The position numbers were made by a program, and so were the translations under genes. From the NCBI GenBank assembly GCA_946414435.1, contig CAMKOM010000006.1, positions 62,001 through 126,000 of the forward strand: a stretch of DNA of 64,000 bases. The letters run 5' to 3'. Positions 43,137 to 54,600 of this stretch are shown here, piece after piece (the stretch's first letter is position 1; each line of letters begins with the position of its first letter). Source of the DNA: an uncultured Bacteroidota bacterium. GTDB lineage: Bacteria > Bacteroidota > Bacteroidia > Bacteroidales > SZUA-534. The notes beneath the pieces were generated by a model. The model was not told the origin of the DNA, ran no database searches, and saw nothing but the letters and a program-made list of their open reading frames with translations.

Positions 43137-46097
43137 TTAGAAAGTTGCTTTCACGCCAACTTGGAAGAAGCGGGTTTTGGGGTCGCTTGCGATAGCAGTC
43201 TCCATCACCTTGCGTTCCTTCGAAATCGTCAGCAAATCTTTACCACTGACAAATGCACTGACACCTTTCACGAAACTGTCGCCAAGCATTTCTGTCGGCA
43301 AATCGTAGGTGATTTGTATCTTGGTCAATTTAAAGGCATTGTCTTTATACAACCAGAAATCAGACTCCGCATAGTTGTTGTCACCATTTGATGTAGTAAG
43401 AGCCGGATATTTGGCGTTCGGATTATCTTCCGTCCAAGTATCCTTGACTAAAACAGAGTATTTGTCGTTGCCTTTTGGCTGATAGTAAGAATTGTTCTTG
43501 CGGGCATAAGCACCAGCCTTGGCGCTTGCCAAAGCATAGAATGTAAAGCTCTTATATTTGACAGTCAAGTTAACACCCATGGTAAACGGTGAACCAAAAC
43601 GGCCATCCTTACCTAAATACACCTTATCATTTTCATTAATGATAGTATCACCAACGCCATTGTTGCTCAAATCAGCATAGCGCAGATCGCCCGGACGGAC
43701 ATTACCCAATTTTTGCTCCGGAGCACCTTCTATTTCGGATACACTTTGGAAGAATCCAAGATTCTTGTAACCCCAGATACCATCAATTGGTTTGCCTTCG
43801 CGGTCAAGCTGGCTTTGATTCTCTTTATCAAGTTCCGTTTGCAGTTTGGTAATCACCTTGGTGTCGTAATAAGTTCCTACAACACCAAGAGAAACTCCTA
43901 TTTCATTTATATTCTTGTTAAAATTAACAGCGAAATCTAAACCTTGGCGGCTGTTGACATCGTGGTTCAAATAAGGAACGAAATTCTGCATGTGGCTTGG
44001 CCAATCCTCGGTTGTGCTAACCAGATAGCCTTCCCAACGGTTCTTGAAGAACGTGAATTCTGCGTTGACAAAACGGTCGAACATTGAAGCTCTAACACTG
44101 GCCGAGAATTCTTTGCGCTTGATCATTTCTAGGCTGGCATTCTCACCACGTTTAGGAGCAATGGTTGTTGAACTCTTACCGTCACCCCAACCGAATCCCC
44201 AACTGTTCTTATCCCAGTTGCCATTGTACAGGTAGTAGCGGTCAACGCGTTTTTGACCATTTGGCCATGAAACAGCTGCAACATCCATATCCTCATTCAG
44301 TTGGCTAACTGATGCCGAAATCAAAAGATCATCAAAGATAGAGCCATCGAGGAACGACTCACGAGCCAGATTCCAACCGAGTGTCAACGACGGCGAGAAG
44401 GCATTACGGTGTCTCGGCGCAAGTTTTGCCGAGTGAACCTCTGCCGCACTGAACTGTGCATAGAAACGATGAGCGAAATTGTAGCTCAAATCGAAACCAA
44501 GGTTGGCATTTGTGGTATTGTGATACTCACCATCGAAAGTCTGCTGGAAGCCGTTACCCAACAAAATTGCCGACACATTGTGATCGCCAAAGCTACGGAC
44601 ATAGTCGAATTGGAACGACAGAGCCAGTGTGCGAGTCTCTTTTGTACCCCACAGCATTTTCTGGCCTGTCACCTCATCGGTACCAATCTGAGTTATTTTG
44701 TGGATCATCTCATCGTCAACTTCATTGCCATCTTCATCCTCATATCCCCATGTGGGTTGGAAAACGGCATATTTAGGATCAAACCTTGTATTATATGACG
44801 CTTTGAAGTCCATACCAAAATTGGTTTTCAGAGAAAGACCTTCAAGCAGTTTTTCAAGATTGAAATCCAAACCACCATCGAACTGGAACTGACGGCTTGT
44901 CCATTTCAACTCACCTCCTGCGTAAATCTGGCTGAAGACATTGTTTTGAGTTGCCTGCGTTCCGCCAAGGAACTTGCCGTCGAAAATATTGCTAGTATTC
45001 TCAACTAATTCCTTACCCTCCGCATCCTCGGCAATCTTGTCAACCGGAATAAGCGGAGCTGCATGGTTCGGGTAGTTCGGGCGTCCCGTCGATGCCATTC
45101 TCCAATAAGTCATGTTGTCAGCAGGATTGCTGCTGTACTGACAGTGTTTCGAATCGTAGAAAGTAGCGTTAGCGTCGATATGACCTCCAATGTAATCGTT
45201 GAAATTGATATCGACATTACCGCGAACGCTCAAACGGTTGATGCGAGTATTTTTGGCATCGGCCAATTTCACAAAATCGTTCTGTGTGTAAGCGTTAATG
45301 TTTCCATACAAACGAGCTCTACGGTTACCTCCCGACATTTCAAGAACAGCCTCTTTACGACTTTTGACTTTCCTGATATAGTCAGATGAATAGTAATCTA
45401 AATCCACATAATGATATGGATTGACACCGCTTCTTGTTTTCTCAATTTCGTCTTTTGAATAGGTCAAATCCTCATCGTCATAATCAACTCCGTACACCTC
45501 ATCATACCAGTCATTGCGCTTGGCCTGGTTGTACCACTCCATGTAATCGGCAGCACCCAGATATTCGGGGAGTTCTTTTATTACATCAAAACCTGTATTT
45601 ATATTGAGGTCGATTTTCAAGTTCTCGCGAGCCTGTCCACGTTTGGTTGTGATAAGTATCACACCTTTCGATGCACGACTACCATAAAGCACAACAGCAT
45701 TCGCACCTTTCAAGAAGGTTATCTGAGCAATTTCTGAAGGTTGCACGTTGTTTGCGTCACGTGGTATTCCATCGATAAGAACTAAATAGCCTTGACCAGA
45801 GTCGTTGTCTATACCTTCATCATTACCCCAAATTGACTTGCCGTTCCAACCGCCAACCAAACTCTCCATGTGGTCGAGGCTGTAGGTAGTGTAGTTCTTG
45901 TTGAGCATCTCCTCAACATTGACATACGAAACACCACCAAGCAGGTCGTCTTGTGCCACACTGCGGAACGCCGTTTTGACCATATAGACAGAATCTTGCA
46001 CATCAGACTCCGCCTGCACATCGGTCTGGGCACCCGCTGCAAACGGCGCAACGGCCAACGCGGCACTCATGACTAATATATTATGTTTATGTTTCAT
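43137..46097 (-). CDS. SusC/RagA TonB-dependent outer-membrane transporter (second pair)
   Basis: 986 residues. Signal peptide ends near FAAGA (about 22). Plug domain with YLVLIDGIPRDANNVQPSEI and GSRASKGVILITTKRGQ, then the 22-strand barrel ending RFFQVGVKATF. Unlike the other two SusC proteins here it has no N-terminal carboxypeptidase-D-like domain; the plug begins almost directly after a short linker. This shorter form is common for the second transporter in tandem SusCD loci such as XusC. Confidence 0.9.
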   Translation of the reverse strand: MKHKHNILVMSAALAVAPFAAGAQTDVQAESDVQDSVYMVKTAFRSVAQDDLLGGVSYVNVEEMLNKNYTTYSLDHMESLVGGWNGKSIWGNDEGIDNDSGQGYLVLIDGIPRDANNVQPSEIAQITFLKGANAVVLYGSRASKGVILITTKRGQARENLKIDLNINTGFDVIKELPEYLGAADYMEWYNQAKRNDWYDEVYGVDYDDEDLTYSKDEIEKTRSGVNPYHYVDLDYYSSDYIRKVKSRKEAVLEMSGGNRRARLYGNINAYTQNDFVKLADAKNTRINRLSVRGNVDINFNDYIGGHIDANATFYDSKHCQYSSNPADNMTYWRMASTGRPNYPNHAAPLIPVDKIAEDAEGKELVENTSNIFDGKFLGGTQATQNNVFSQIYAGGELKWTSRQFQFDGGLDFNLEKLLEGLSLKTNFGMDFKASYNTRFDPKYAVFQPTWGYEDEDGNEVDDEMIHKITQIGTDEVTGQKMLWGTKETRTLALSFQFDYVRSFGDHNVSAILLGNGFQQTFDGEYHNTTNANLGFDLSYNFAHRFYAQFSAAEVHSAKLAPRHRNAFSPSLTLGWNLARESFLDGSIFDDLLISASVSQLNEDMDVAAVSWPNGQKRVDRYYLYNGNWDKNSWGFGWGDGKSSTTIAPKRGENASLEMIKRKEFSASVRASMFDRFVNAEFTFFKNRWEGYLVSTTEDWPSHMQNFVPYLNHDVNSRQGLDFAVNFNKNINEIGVSLGVVGTYYDTKVITKLQTELDKENQSQLDREGKPIDGIWGYKNLGFFQSVSEIEGAPEQKLGNVRPGDLRYADLSNNGVGDTIINENDKVYLGKDGRFGSPFTMGVNLTVKYKSFTFYALASAKAGAYARKNNSYYQPKGNDKYSVLVKDTWTEDNPNAKYPALTTSNGDNNYAESDFWLYKDNAFKLTKIQITYDLPTEMLGDSFVKGVSAFVSGKDLLTISKERKVMETAIASDPKTRFFQVGVKATF

Positions 46098-46134
46098 TTT
46101 CTATCGTTTATTAATTCAACAATTATTCATGGAA

Positions 46135-48090
46135 TTACCACCCCGGATTCTGTTCAAACTCAGGATACAGATAAATTTCACTGTCGAGGAACGGGAACCA
46201 ATAGTGTTTTGCTCCGAAATTCCGGGTAAGGATGACCTCTTTACGGTAGTTTGCAACCTTTGCCTCGCGCGGGTCGTTGTTCTTAAAGAATTCGAGGTCT
46301 TCCAAACGGTCAAATTCCTGACGGAACTTGGTGTTGTAAGGATACTCGGTAAGAAGCAGCCAACGCTGTAAGTCGTTGAAGCGGAAGCCCTCAAATGAAA
46401 GTTCAACAGCACGCTCGCGACGAATTTCGTCAATAAACTTATTCCTGTCGGCCACATATTTTGCTCCAACATTGCCAGCACCGCAACGCTTGCGAATTGT
46501 ATTCACAGCCTGCTCAGCATTTCTATCGAAAGTTGATGCCTTTTGTTTTGCTCCACCAACAGCTGCGCAAGCCTCAGCATACATCAAATATACATCGGCC
46601 AGACGCATATACGATAGATAAGTGTGCAAACCATTACCCCAATCATATGATTTGTCAATCTCGTTGCAGGTATGCGGCACAAGTTTCTGGATGAAATAGC
46701 CAGTCTGGCTGCCGTTTGCCACCGGACGCATATTGCCGCCTGTGAACAATTCACAGTAGCGGAAAGCTTCCTTATCAGTGGTAGCACCATTAAGATATTT
46801 GAAACCATCAAACACTATGTCGTGATAGAAACGCGGGTCACGGTTGTTGAACGGATGCTCCTTGTCAAACCCAGAAGCAGGATCATCAATCGGAAGACCG
46901 TTGGCCATTCCGTACATCTCAACCAAGTTGGCCGTCGGCTGGTGAATCACGTTATCGTGCTGAACCAAACCTGCCACTTTCGGGCCAAACACTTTGGTTG
47001 TGTTCCAGTTAGAGCTGTTCCAATCCTTCGAAGGACCACGCATAATTGCCTCGGTTGCACCTGGTGTGCGATATCCTTGGTTCATAGTATAGAATAAATC
47101 GGAATAGCATTTGTTTTTGGCATTGCTTGTAGGAATGTGATTGTAAATATCATCAAAATCGAATTTTACAAGAGCATACTCTGTCTCTCCATCCTCTACC
47201 AACTGCAGTACCTCACCAAAAGTCTCTGCAGAACGTTTGCAATATTCTACATCATACTCATACGTTTGACCACTAGCAATGGCGCCCAACAATGGTTTAC
47301 CCTCTAAGGTAGCTTTCATAAGCGGACTGCCTGCCCACAAAAGGCATTTGCCTTTGTAGCAGAGAGCCATTATCTTATTCGGGCGCAATTGGTTTTTGCC
47401 TTTTGTGGGGCTTCCCACTTGTGTGTCGTCCCAATTAATCGGAAGCAAATCAGCGGCACGCTGGAAATCTCGGGCACAGCTGTCGGCACAGTCTTGGAAT
47501 GACAAACGCGGAAGTTTCTCGATATTGTTAGGATCGAGCACTTTGTTGATGTATGGCAGACCGCCAAAATATTCCATCAACTCAAAGTGCCACCAGGCAC
47601 GGAAGAAATAGCTTTGTCCAAGAATGACGTTACGTTCTTCCTCGGTTCCGTCCATCTCATCGATATGCTCAAGAGCCATATTGGCCTGACGGATGCAGAA
47701 CCAAGCATGCCCCCACAACGAATGGTTTTTGGGTGCACTAGCATCTGTAGGATTATTATTGGCTGTAAGCAGCCAGTTACCAGTCTGACTCCAAGCACGG
47801 AAGTTGCCAAGGTCAGCCTGGTGTGTCATACGGTCATCGGCCTCGGGGTTGAATATCTCATCGTCACCCCAGTTCCACGACGGACACCAGTTACATTTCT
47901 CTTTGTCGGGAATACAGTTGATTATCAACTCAACAAAACCCTGATAGTTGTTGAAGTTTTTGAAGGCATCGGTTTCCGACACAGTCGTGTTAGGCTCGCG
48001 GTCGAGATAATCCTTGCACGATGTGAAAGTTGAGCACAAAGCCAAACCCAACAACCCAACGAATAATAATGTATTATGTATCTTTTTCAT
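46135..48090 (-). CDS. SusD/RagB family surface glycan-binding lipoprotein (first pair)
   Basis: 651 residues. Lipobox-like TFTSC (Cys at about 26). SusD marks: FFRAWWHFELMEYFGGLPYI, LMYAEACAAVGG, IRKRCGAG and RRERAVELSFEGFRFNDLQRW. It lies 12 nt after the first susC and 37 nt before the second. Binds glycan with its SusC partner. Confidence 0.92.
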   Translation of the reverse strand: MKKIHNTLLFVGLLGLALCSTFTSCKDYLDREPNTTVSETDAFKNFNNYQGFVELIINCIPDKEKCNWCPSWNWGDDEIFNPEADDRMTHQADLGNFRAWSQTGNWLLTANNNPTDASAPKNHSLWGHAWFCIRQANMALEHIDEMDGTEEERNVILGQSYFFRAWWHFELMEYFGGLPYINKVLDPNNIEKLPRLSFQDCADSCARDFQRAADLLPINWDDTQVGSPTKGKNQLRPNKIMALCYKGKCLLWAGSPLMKATLEGKPLLGAIASGQTYEYDVEYCKRSAETFGEVLQLVEDGETEYALVKFDFDDIYNHIPTSNAKNKCYSDLFYTMNQGYRTPGATEAIMRGPSKDWNSSNWNTTKVFGPKVAGLVQHDNVIHQPTANLVEMYGMANGLPIDDPASGFDKEHPFNNRDPRFYHDIVFDGFKYLNGATTDKEAFRYCELFTGGNMRPVANGSQTGYFIQKLVPHTCNEIDKSYDWGNGLHTYLSYMRLADVYLMYAEACAAVGGAKQKASTFDRNAEQAVNTIRKRCGAGNVGAKYVADRNKFIDEIRRERAVELSFEGFRFNDLQRWLLLTEYPYNTKFRQEFDRLEDLEFFKNNDPREAKVANYRKEVILTRNFGAKHYWFPFLDSEIYLYPEFEQNPGW

Positions 48091-48101
48091 TGTCTTAAGT
48101 A

Positions 48102-51100
48102 TTAGAGAGTTATTTTAAGACCAAAGTTGAAACGCTTTACAGTTGGGTATGCTCCCAAGTAACCGCCGCCACCTAAGTTCGACTCACGGTCATCAGGCAT
48201 CTTGGTCCACAACCAAAGGTTATTGCCATTGACAAATAACTTCAAGTATGAAAGTCCGATATTCTTAATCCAACCACCATGCCAAGAGTATGCCAACTCA
48301 GCATTCTTCAGACGGACATACGAACCATCGAAGATATATTGTGTTCCGTATGCAGGGAACTGTCCACCCTCCTTGCTAACAGGAGCGGTCATCCAACGAT
48401 ATGTTGTTACATCAGCATCCGGATTTTCCTTGCTCCAAGTTTCTCCCATATCGTAAACAGTATTCAATTTCTGGCCAAAGCTCTGAAGCACAACATCACG
48501 GGTGACATTGCGCACACCATAGAATTGAACGAAACCGCTTAATCCTTTCCACTCAAATCCCACTGTTGCATTGTAAGTATTCTGCGGAGTGCCTGTATAT
48601 CCGTATGGCGCACTATCCTTGCTATCTACAACACCATCTCCGTTGAAATCAACAATGTAGTAGTTACCCGGAAGACGGAAGCGGTCATCTGTCTCAAACG
48701 CCGGGCTACCATACAACTCATCGATGTTGTTGATGAAACCTCTGTCGATAAACGAACGGTACTGACCAATGGCATAACCCTCTTCTTTCTGATAGTTAGG
48801 CATCAAAGGAGCATCGTCTTTCTTGATAATTTCGTTCTCATTGTGTGTCAAACTGAAGTTACCCCATACACGAGATTCACGGCTGAACTGTTTGTTGATA
48901 CGAAGCTCAATCTCATATCCTTTAGCATGAACCTCGCCAAGGTTCGACACTGGCACATCGAATCCGAAGTAAGCCGGGACGGCACGGTCGCCACCATTAA
49001 GTAGCACATCGTAACGTTTGTCACGGAAAATCTCGACATTACCTGCAAACAAGCCGTTAAGTAAAGAGTAGTCGATACCAAAGTTGAATTTTCGCACTGT
49101 CTCCCAGTGAACGTCTTTATTACCCAACTTCTTCATTCTATACCATGTATAAATACTGTCGCCACCACCATCAAGAGTCATACCGGTGTGACCGCCGAAT
49201 TCCCATTCATCCATATAGAGCCATTGGCCTGCGTTATCGCTACCAATCTCACCCAACGATGCACGAATTTTCAGCATATCGATATAGTGGTTTTCCTTCA
49301 AGAACATCATAAATTGTTCCTCCGAGATCATCCAACCAAGAGCACCCGAGTTAAAGAATGCAAATCGGTTCTCTGGAGCAAATTTCTCAGATCCGTTGTA
49401 TGCACCGTTGTACTCGAGGAAGTAACGGCCTGCGTAACTATAAGTGGTACGGAAAGCCCAGTCCTCACGGTAATTTGGAATACCATGGCCGTTCAACTGT
49501 TTGTTACGCGAGAACAATCCCATCGCAGTAATGCTATGTGCTCCAAAATCGCGAGCCCAGTTCAACTGTGCCTGATAATACAAACGGCGGTTTACATTAC
49601 CCATCGAGCCGCCACCAGTCGACCAACTAACTTGCTCTCCCCAATCGAGACCGGTGTTGTCACCGTCAATGTCATGTTGGTTATAAACCAAACCCGTTTT
49701 TGGGTCAATCCATTTCTGCTGAGCATCATTGTAGGCATCCTGAACACCACGACCGTTCTCTACAAAGTTGTTGTCCATCGAAAGATTGGCACGAGCACTC
49801 AAACCTTTTGTAATGAAATCGAGGCGCTGTTCCAAAATGAAGTCTGTTGTAATTGAGTTCGAAGTGGTTTTCGACATACCAGCCAAAGCCAAGTTCTGTG
49901 CTGAGTTGGTTACGTTCGAAACTTGAGGATAATATCCCCAAGCACCATCGGCATACTGCGGAATGAACACGTCAGGAGCAATGTTGTAGGCACCTGCCCA
50001 ACGTTGGCCTTCCTGCCAAACATCACCTGCGTTCATTGCCGGAGCTTTCTTAACGCCAAGCGAACCTGCGAGGTTCATCTTGAACACTGTGGTTTTGGTA
50101 ATGGTGAAATCGAGGTTGCTACGAGCGTTGATACGCTGATAACTGTAACCAGTCTTATATCCACGACCGTTGTCAAAGATTCGCATAAGGTCATCTTCAA
50201 AAACATAATCGGCAGAACCATAATATCTTACATACTTGGTACCACCGCTAATGCTCAAGTTTGCATTATATGACAAAGCCTGATTCTTGAACAACTCATC
50301 CTGCCAATCGACGTTAGGATAACGTTCTCTATTTGTTCCCGGCACTTCGGCACCACGTTCAATCAAAGTGGTTTTTCCGTCGGGATCGCGATATTTTTCA
50401 ATTTCACTTTGTGGCGTGATATATTCCCACGAGTCTTTGTCCGTTACAGGCAATTCCATCTCAATGGTTTTGTTGCGGGCCATCAAAGCATCATAAGAGT
50501 CAAGTTTGTTAGGCAGTTTCGAAACTCGTTTTACAGTAGTGGTGAAACCCGCATCGATACGGGCCTTTCCCTCCTCACCACGTTTGGTGGTGATAAGGAT
50601 AACACCGTTGGCACCCTTCACACCGTAAACTGCGGTTGCCGAGGCGTCTTTCAAAACAGAAATACTCTCAACCGAGGTGATATCAACCGAGCTCATCGAA
50701 CGCTCGATACCATCAACAAGAACCAATGGGTCGCTACCATTCCATGAGCTAGTACCACGAATCACAATTTTTTGCTTGGCGTTTTCGCCTTCGTCCAACT
50801 CAGAACCTGGCTGACCAGAGCCTTCCATTGTGATAACACCAGGAAGGTTACCCGTCAATGCGGCACCAATGTTCGACACACCAGCTGCACGCTGCAGAGT
50901 GGCTCCTGTTGTCTGGGTAATAGCACCCACAACCGATGCTTTCTTCTGTTGGCCATAACCAACGACCACAACCTCATCCAAGCCAACCATGTCGGGTTGC
51001 AAGGCGATGCTGTAAGGTCCCGCCCCTTTCACGGTTATTTCCTGAGTGGAATAACCAATGTAAGTGACAACTAACACATCATTGTCGGCGGCCTGCATAG

Positions 51101-51296
51101 TAAATGTTCCGTCGCCCCCAGTAATTGTTCCTGTCGTTGTACCTTTAATTACAACGTTGACACCAGGAACAGGCATTTGCTCTTCATCCACTATTTTACC
51201 TGAAACCTGATGTTTTTGGGCAAAAACACTGAATGACAGCAACATCATTGGCAGCATTGCTACCGCCAATTTCCATAATCGATGTTTTCTCATCAT
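48102..51296 (-). CDS. SusC/RagA TonB-dependent outer-membrane transporter (first pair)
   Basis: 1064 residues. Signal peptide ends at VFAQ (about 27). A carboxypeptidase-D-like domain (about 29-112: VSGKIVDEEQMPVPGVNVVI, MQAADNDVLVVTYIGY) leads to DEVVVVGYGQQKKASVVGAI, the plug domain (VRGT.., DPLVLVDGIERSMSSVD, AVYGVKGANGVILITTKRGE) and the barrel ending in KRFNFGLKITL. First gene of the five-gene operon; the upstream gap has candidate regulator sites shared with the divergent susC at 56223. Confidence 0.93.
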   Translation of the reverse strand: MMRKHRLWKLAVAMLPMMLLSFSVFAQKHQVSGKIVDEEQMPVPGVNVVIKGTTTGTITGGDGTFTMQAADNDVLVVTYIGYSTQEITVKGAGPYSIALQPDMVGLDEVVVVGYGQQKKASVVGAITQTTGATLQRAAGVSNIGAALTGNLPGVITMEGSGQPGSELDEGENAKQKIVIRGTSSWNGSDPLVLVDGIERSMSSVDITSVESISVLKDASATAVYGVKGANGVILITTKRGEEGKARIDAGFTTTVKRVSKLPNKLDSYDALMARNKTIEMELPVTDKDSWEYITPQSEIEKYRDPDGKTTLIERGAEVPGTNRERYPNVDWQDELFKNQALSYNANLSISGGTKYVRYYGSADYVFEDDLMRIFDNGRGYKTGYSYQRINARSNLDFTITKTTVFKMNLAGSLGVKKAPAMNAGDVWQEGQRWAGAYNIAPDVFIPQYADGAWGYYPQVSNVTNSAQNLALAGMSKTTSNSITTDFILEQRLDFITKGLSARANLSMDNNFVENGRGVQDAYNDAQQKWIDPKTGLVYNQHDIDGDNTGLDWGEQVSWSTGGGSMGNVNRRLYYQAQLNWARDFGAHSITAMGLFSRNKQLNGHGIPNYREDWAFRTTYSYAGRYFLEYNGAYNGSEKFAPENRFAFFNSGALGWMISEEQFMMFLKENHYIDMLKIRASLGEIGSDNAGQWLYMDEWEFGGHTGMTLDGGGDSIYTWYRMKKLGNKDVHWETVRKFNFGIDYSLLNGLFAGNVEIFRDKRYDVLLNGGDRAVPAYFGFDVPVSNLGEVHAKGYEIELRINKQFSRESRVWGNFSLTHNENEIIKKDDAPLMPNYQKEEGYAIGQYRSFIDRGFINNIDELYGSPAFETDDRFRLPGNYYIVDFNGDGVVDSKDSAPYGYTGTPQNTYNATVGFEWKGLSGFVQFYGVRNVTRDVVLQSFGQKLNTVYDMGETWSKENPDADVTTYRWMTAPVSKEGGQFPAYGTQYIFDGSYVRLKNAELAYSWHGGWIKNIGLSYLKLFVNGNNLWLWTKMPDDRESNLGGGGYLGAYPTVKRFNFGLKITL

Positions 51297-51674
51297 AAAA
51301 CTGTTTGGTTATTAAAAATTTATAGTCACTTTCCCCCCGCAAAAGCGGTTTTTTTAATGTGCCAAAGATTATAAAAAACTACACTACACATTCCACGAAT
51401 TGACACATTATATTTAATTGATGTTACATTTGACACTAAAATGGCGTTACAAAATTTTACGCATATGTAACATGTTTTTTTATAACGCGCTATATACCTA
51501 CAAAATACAAACTCGCACAAAATCAATAGCAACCCACCTTGCCTACATTTTAAAAATCGACATTCTAGTGAAATTATATGATGGATTTTGCCATATAAAG
51601 AACCGGTTACCGCCTAGTTTTCCGAGCAGAAACGCTGTAATCAGCCACAATATGGATTATAAAACGTTGTTTTT
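51297..51674. promoter_or_regulatory. PUL intergenic region with candidate regulator sites (A)
   Basis: 378 nt between the regulator gene and susC. AT-rich. TGTTACA (51422-51428), CGTTACA (51445-51451, 23 nt on) and the inverted TGTAACA (51466-51472) form three half-sites; ATTCCACGAATT (51390-51401) is a near-palindrome. Both motifs recur in 55884-56222. A TAATCTTTG-like -7 element (51371-51363, minus strand) has one extra spacer base. Nothing else is seen in 51480-51674. Confidence 0.5.
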
Positions 51675-54600
51675 TCAATCAGCCGCAATATCAGCCGACT
51701 CGCCGTCCTTTGAACCCACATTTTTCTCCATGTACTCGCTCGGTGCCATACCATACAAATCCTTGAACGCCGTCGAGAAATGCGAAGTACTTGAAAAACC
51801 AACTATTTCGGCAATTTCAGCAATACTTTGGCGTTTTTCGGACAGTAAGGCGGCAGCCTGTTGCAGACGCACATTCCGGATGAAAACCCGCGTTGACTGG
51901 TTGGTAATCTCTCGTAACTTACGGTGCAAATGCACACGGCTGATACCAACCATACTCGCAATCATTTCGACACTTAATTCTGGATTGTCGATATTCTTGT
52001 TTATCACAGTCATCACTCTTTGCATCAGCCGATCGTCGGGCGAATTGACCTCAATCCGTTTAACATCAGCGCCTTGAGTTTGACGCCCCTGGAAATTGTT
52101 TTTAAGCGTTTCGCGACTGCGCACCAAATTCATAATCGTATGCCTCAACACATCGATACTGAACGGTTTTGTCAAGTATGCGTCTGCTCCCGCATCAAGT
52201 CCCTTGATTCTATCATTCTCCGTGGCAAGCGAAGTCAGCAATATTACCGGAAGATAATTCACCGTGATATTTTGTTTTATTTTGCGACACAAAGTTTGAC
52301 CATCCATAACTGGCATCATAACATCGCTAACAACTATATCTGGCGTTTTCTGCAAAATAGCATCGAGCGCATCAGCTCCGTTGGTATACTCAACAACATG
52401 AAAATATAGCGATAGCTCATCGCTAATATACTTGCGGATTTCATCATCATCCTCAACAATCAACACACGATATTTTGTTTTCGCCTGTTTTTTGGGCCCA
52501 CTTTCAATTCTTGGCAATACAGCTTGCGGAGCTGGCTGTACATCGAAATTATCTTCAACTTGAGCCTCTGTTACAACCGACAGCTCTTCCTTCGACAAAT
52601 GATTTGAGCCGAGTGGCAAACTGACTGTAAAATGACACCCCGGCTTACCAACATTGTTGGCGGCCACAACTGTTCCATGATGCAGCTCGACAAGCGATTT
52701 CGTAAGATGCAGGCCCACGCCGGTTCCCGACACCGACTTTTCGCTTTGCGACTGGTAAAAACGCTCAAAAATCCTATGCAGTTCATCAGGATTGATGCCA
52801 GTTCCACTATCTTCAACATCAATGACCACCGATCCTTCCGCAAAACCATTTGCCGGATTGGCTTTATCCACTGAAACCGCGACATTAATCTCTCCATTTC
52901 GCGGCGTATGCTTGAATGCGTTCGACAATATGTTAACTATTATCTTATCGAAATTGTCCGGATCTATCCAAGCCCTAATCTCTGGCTCATTAGCCTCAAA
53001 ATTCAAACCAACGCACTGGATATCAGCCTGATATTCAAAATTTGCACATATATCTCGCACCACCTTCACAATATCGCATTCGGCAAAGGTCAACCGCATC
53101 TGCCCTTTATCAATTTTACGAATATCCATAAGTTGGTTGATCAGACTCAAAATACGCTCGGCATTTCGTTTGATAGTATCGTAAGTTCTTTGTCTTACAG
53201 GATCAGAATCGGATTTTATCAGCATTTGCAACGGCCCTATAATCAGCGATATAGGCGTTCGGATCTCATGCGAAATGTTTATAAAGAACCGCAATTTGGC
53301 CTCATTCATATCTTCTGCATACTTATGCTCAATGACTTGCATGCGCAGATTACGATTTCGCTGCAGGTGTAACACCATAATTATAATGCCTGCCATTACC
53401 AACAACACGTACGCGATATATGCAATTGTTGTCGAATACCATGGTGCGGCAATATAGATCAGTAGCCTTCGGGTTTTCGAGAACGAATTGGCGTCTACGG
53501 CTTTGACACAAAATTCATGCTTCCCCGGCTCCAAATTACTGAACGACACCTTATTGCTACCATTACGCAAATGAATCCACCCTTTACCATCCATATTATA
53601 TAAATAGGTAATGCGCCCGGGGTTAGCATATTCCATGGCCGAGAATTCTATGCTGAATGAATTGTCAGTGTGCGACAGAAAGACTTTTTCCGCTTTCGAT
53701 ATGTCGCAATCAACAATAGGTCTGCCACCCGAAAGCATGCCTTTTGCTACAGGCATATTATGTATATAGAAATTGGTTAACATTATACTCGGTATCGAAT
53801 ACTGCTTCCTGATTTTTTTAGGATTGAAACATATCATTCCGTTGACTCCACCAAAGAAAACCCGTCCTTTACCGTCAACACTCGAAGCGGACTTACTGAA
53901 CTCGTTACACTGCAAACCATCAGATGAGTAATAGTTTGAGAACGAATAGCTTTGTCTGTCCAGACAAGTCACGCCACTATTAGTGCTTATCCAGAGATTT
54001 CCATCAACATCGCTTTCAATAGACGAAACCGAATTGCTCGGCAAACCGTTAAACGTAGTGTATTTGACTGTTTCCCGAGTTCTGGGGTCGAAACAAATAA
54101 GCCCGCTAGCCGTTCCCACCCATATTATTCCGTCAGTGTCTTCGTGCAATGCATAAACAACCTCACCCGAAAACATAAGGTTTTCACCCAAAACTGACAC
54201 AAAATCTTCCGTGTCCATATTAAGACACCCCAAACCTCCATATCCCCCAAAATACAGTCTGTTGCCCGTAATAAGCATTACATTTATCCACGAAAGCGGT
54301 AATTGATTAGCTGTCGCCGAATAGCCGACACCACTTGGCATGGCATGATAAATTTTCTGATCAAGTGTAGGGATAGCAATCCGACAAAGGCCAATACCGC
54401 TAAGAGCCACCCATAAATTTTGGCAACTATCCTCCACCATACAATAAACGCTTGTCGCATGGCTAAAATCGCCCTCATCTGCCAACTCAAAAGGCACACA
54501 TATGCCCGTAGTCTCATTCAAGCGATAAAGCCCTTCCAAATACGATCCCACCCAAACATTTCGATACGAATCGCGATATACGTACAATGTCGTTCGCGGT

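Noticed and set aside
49107-49856. 249-codon plus-strand ORF inside a susC gene
   Set aside because: Antisense shadow of the TonB-dependent transporter; no recognisable motifs.
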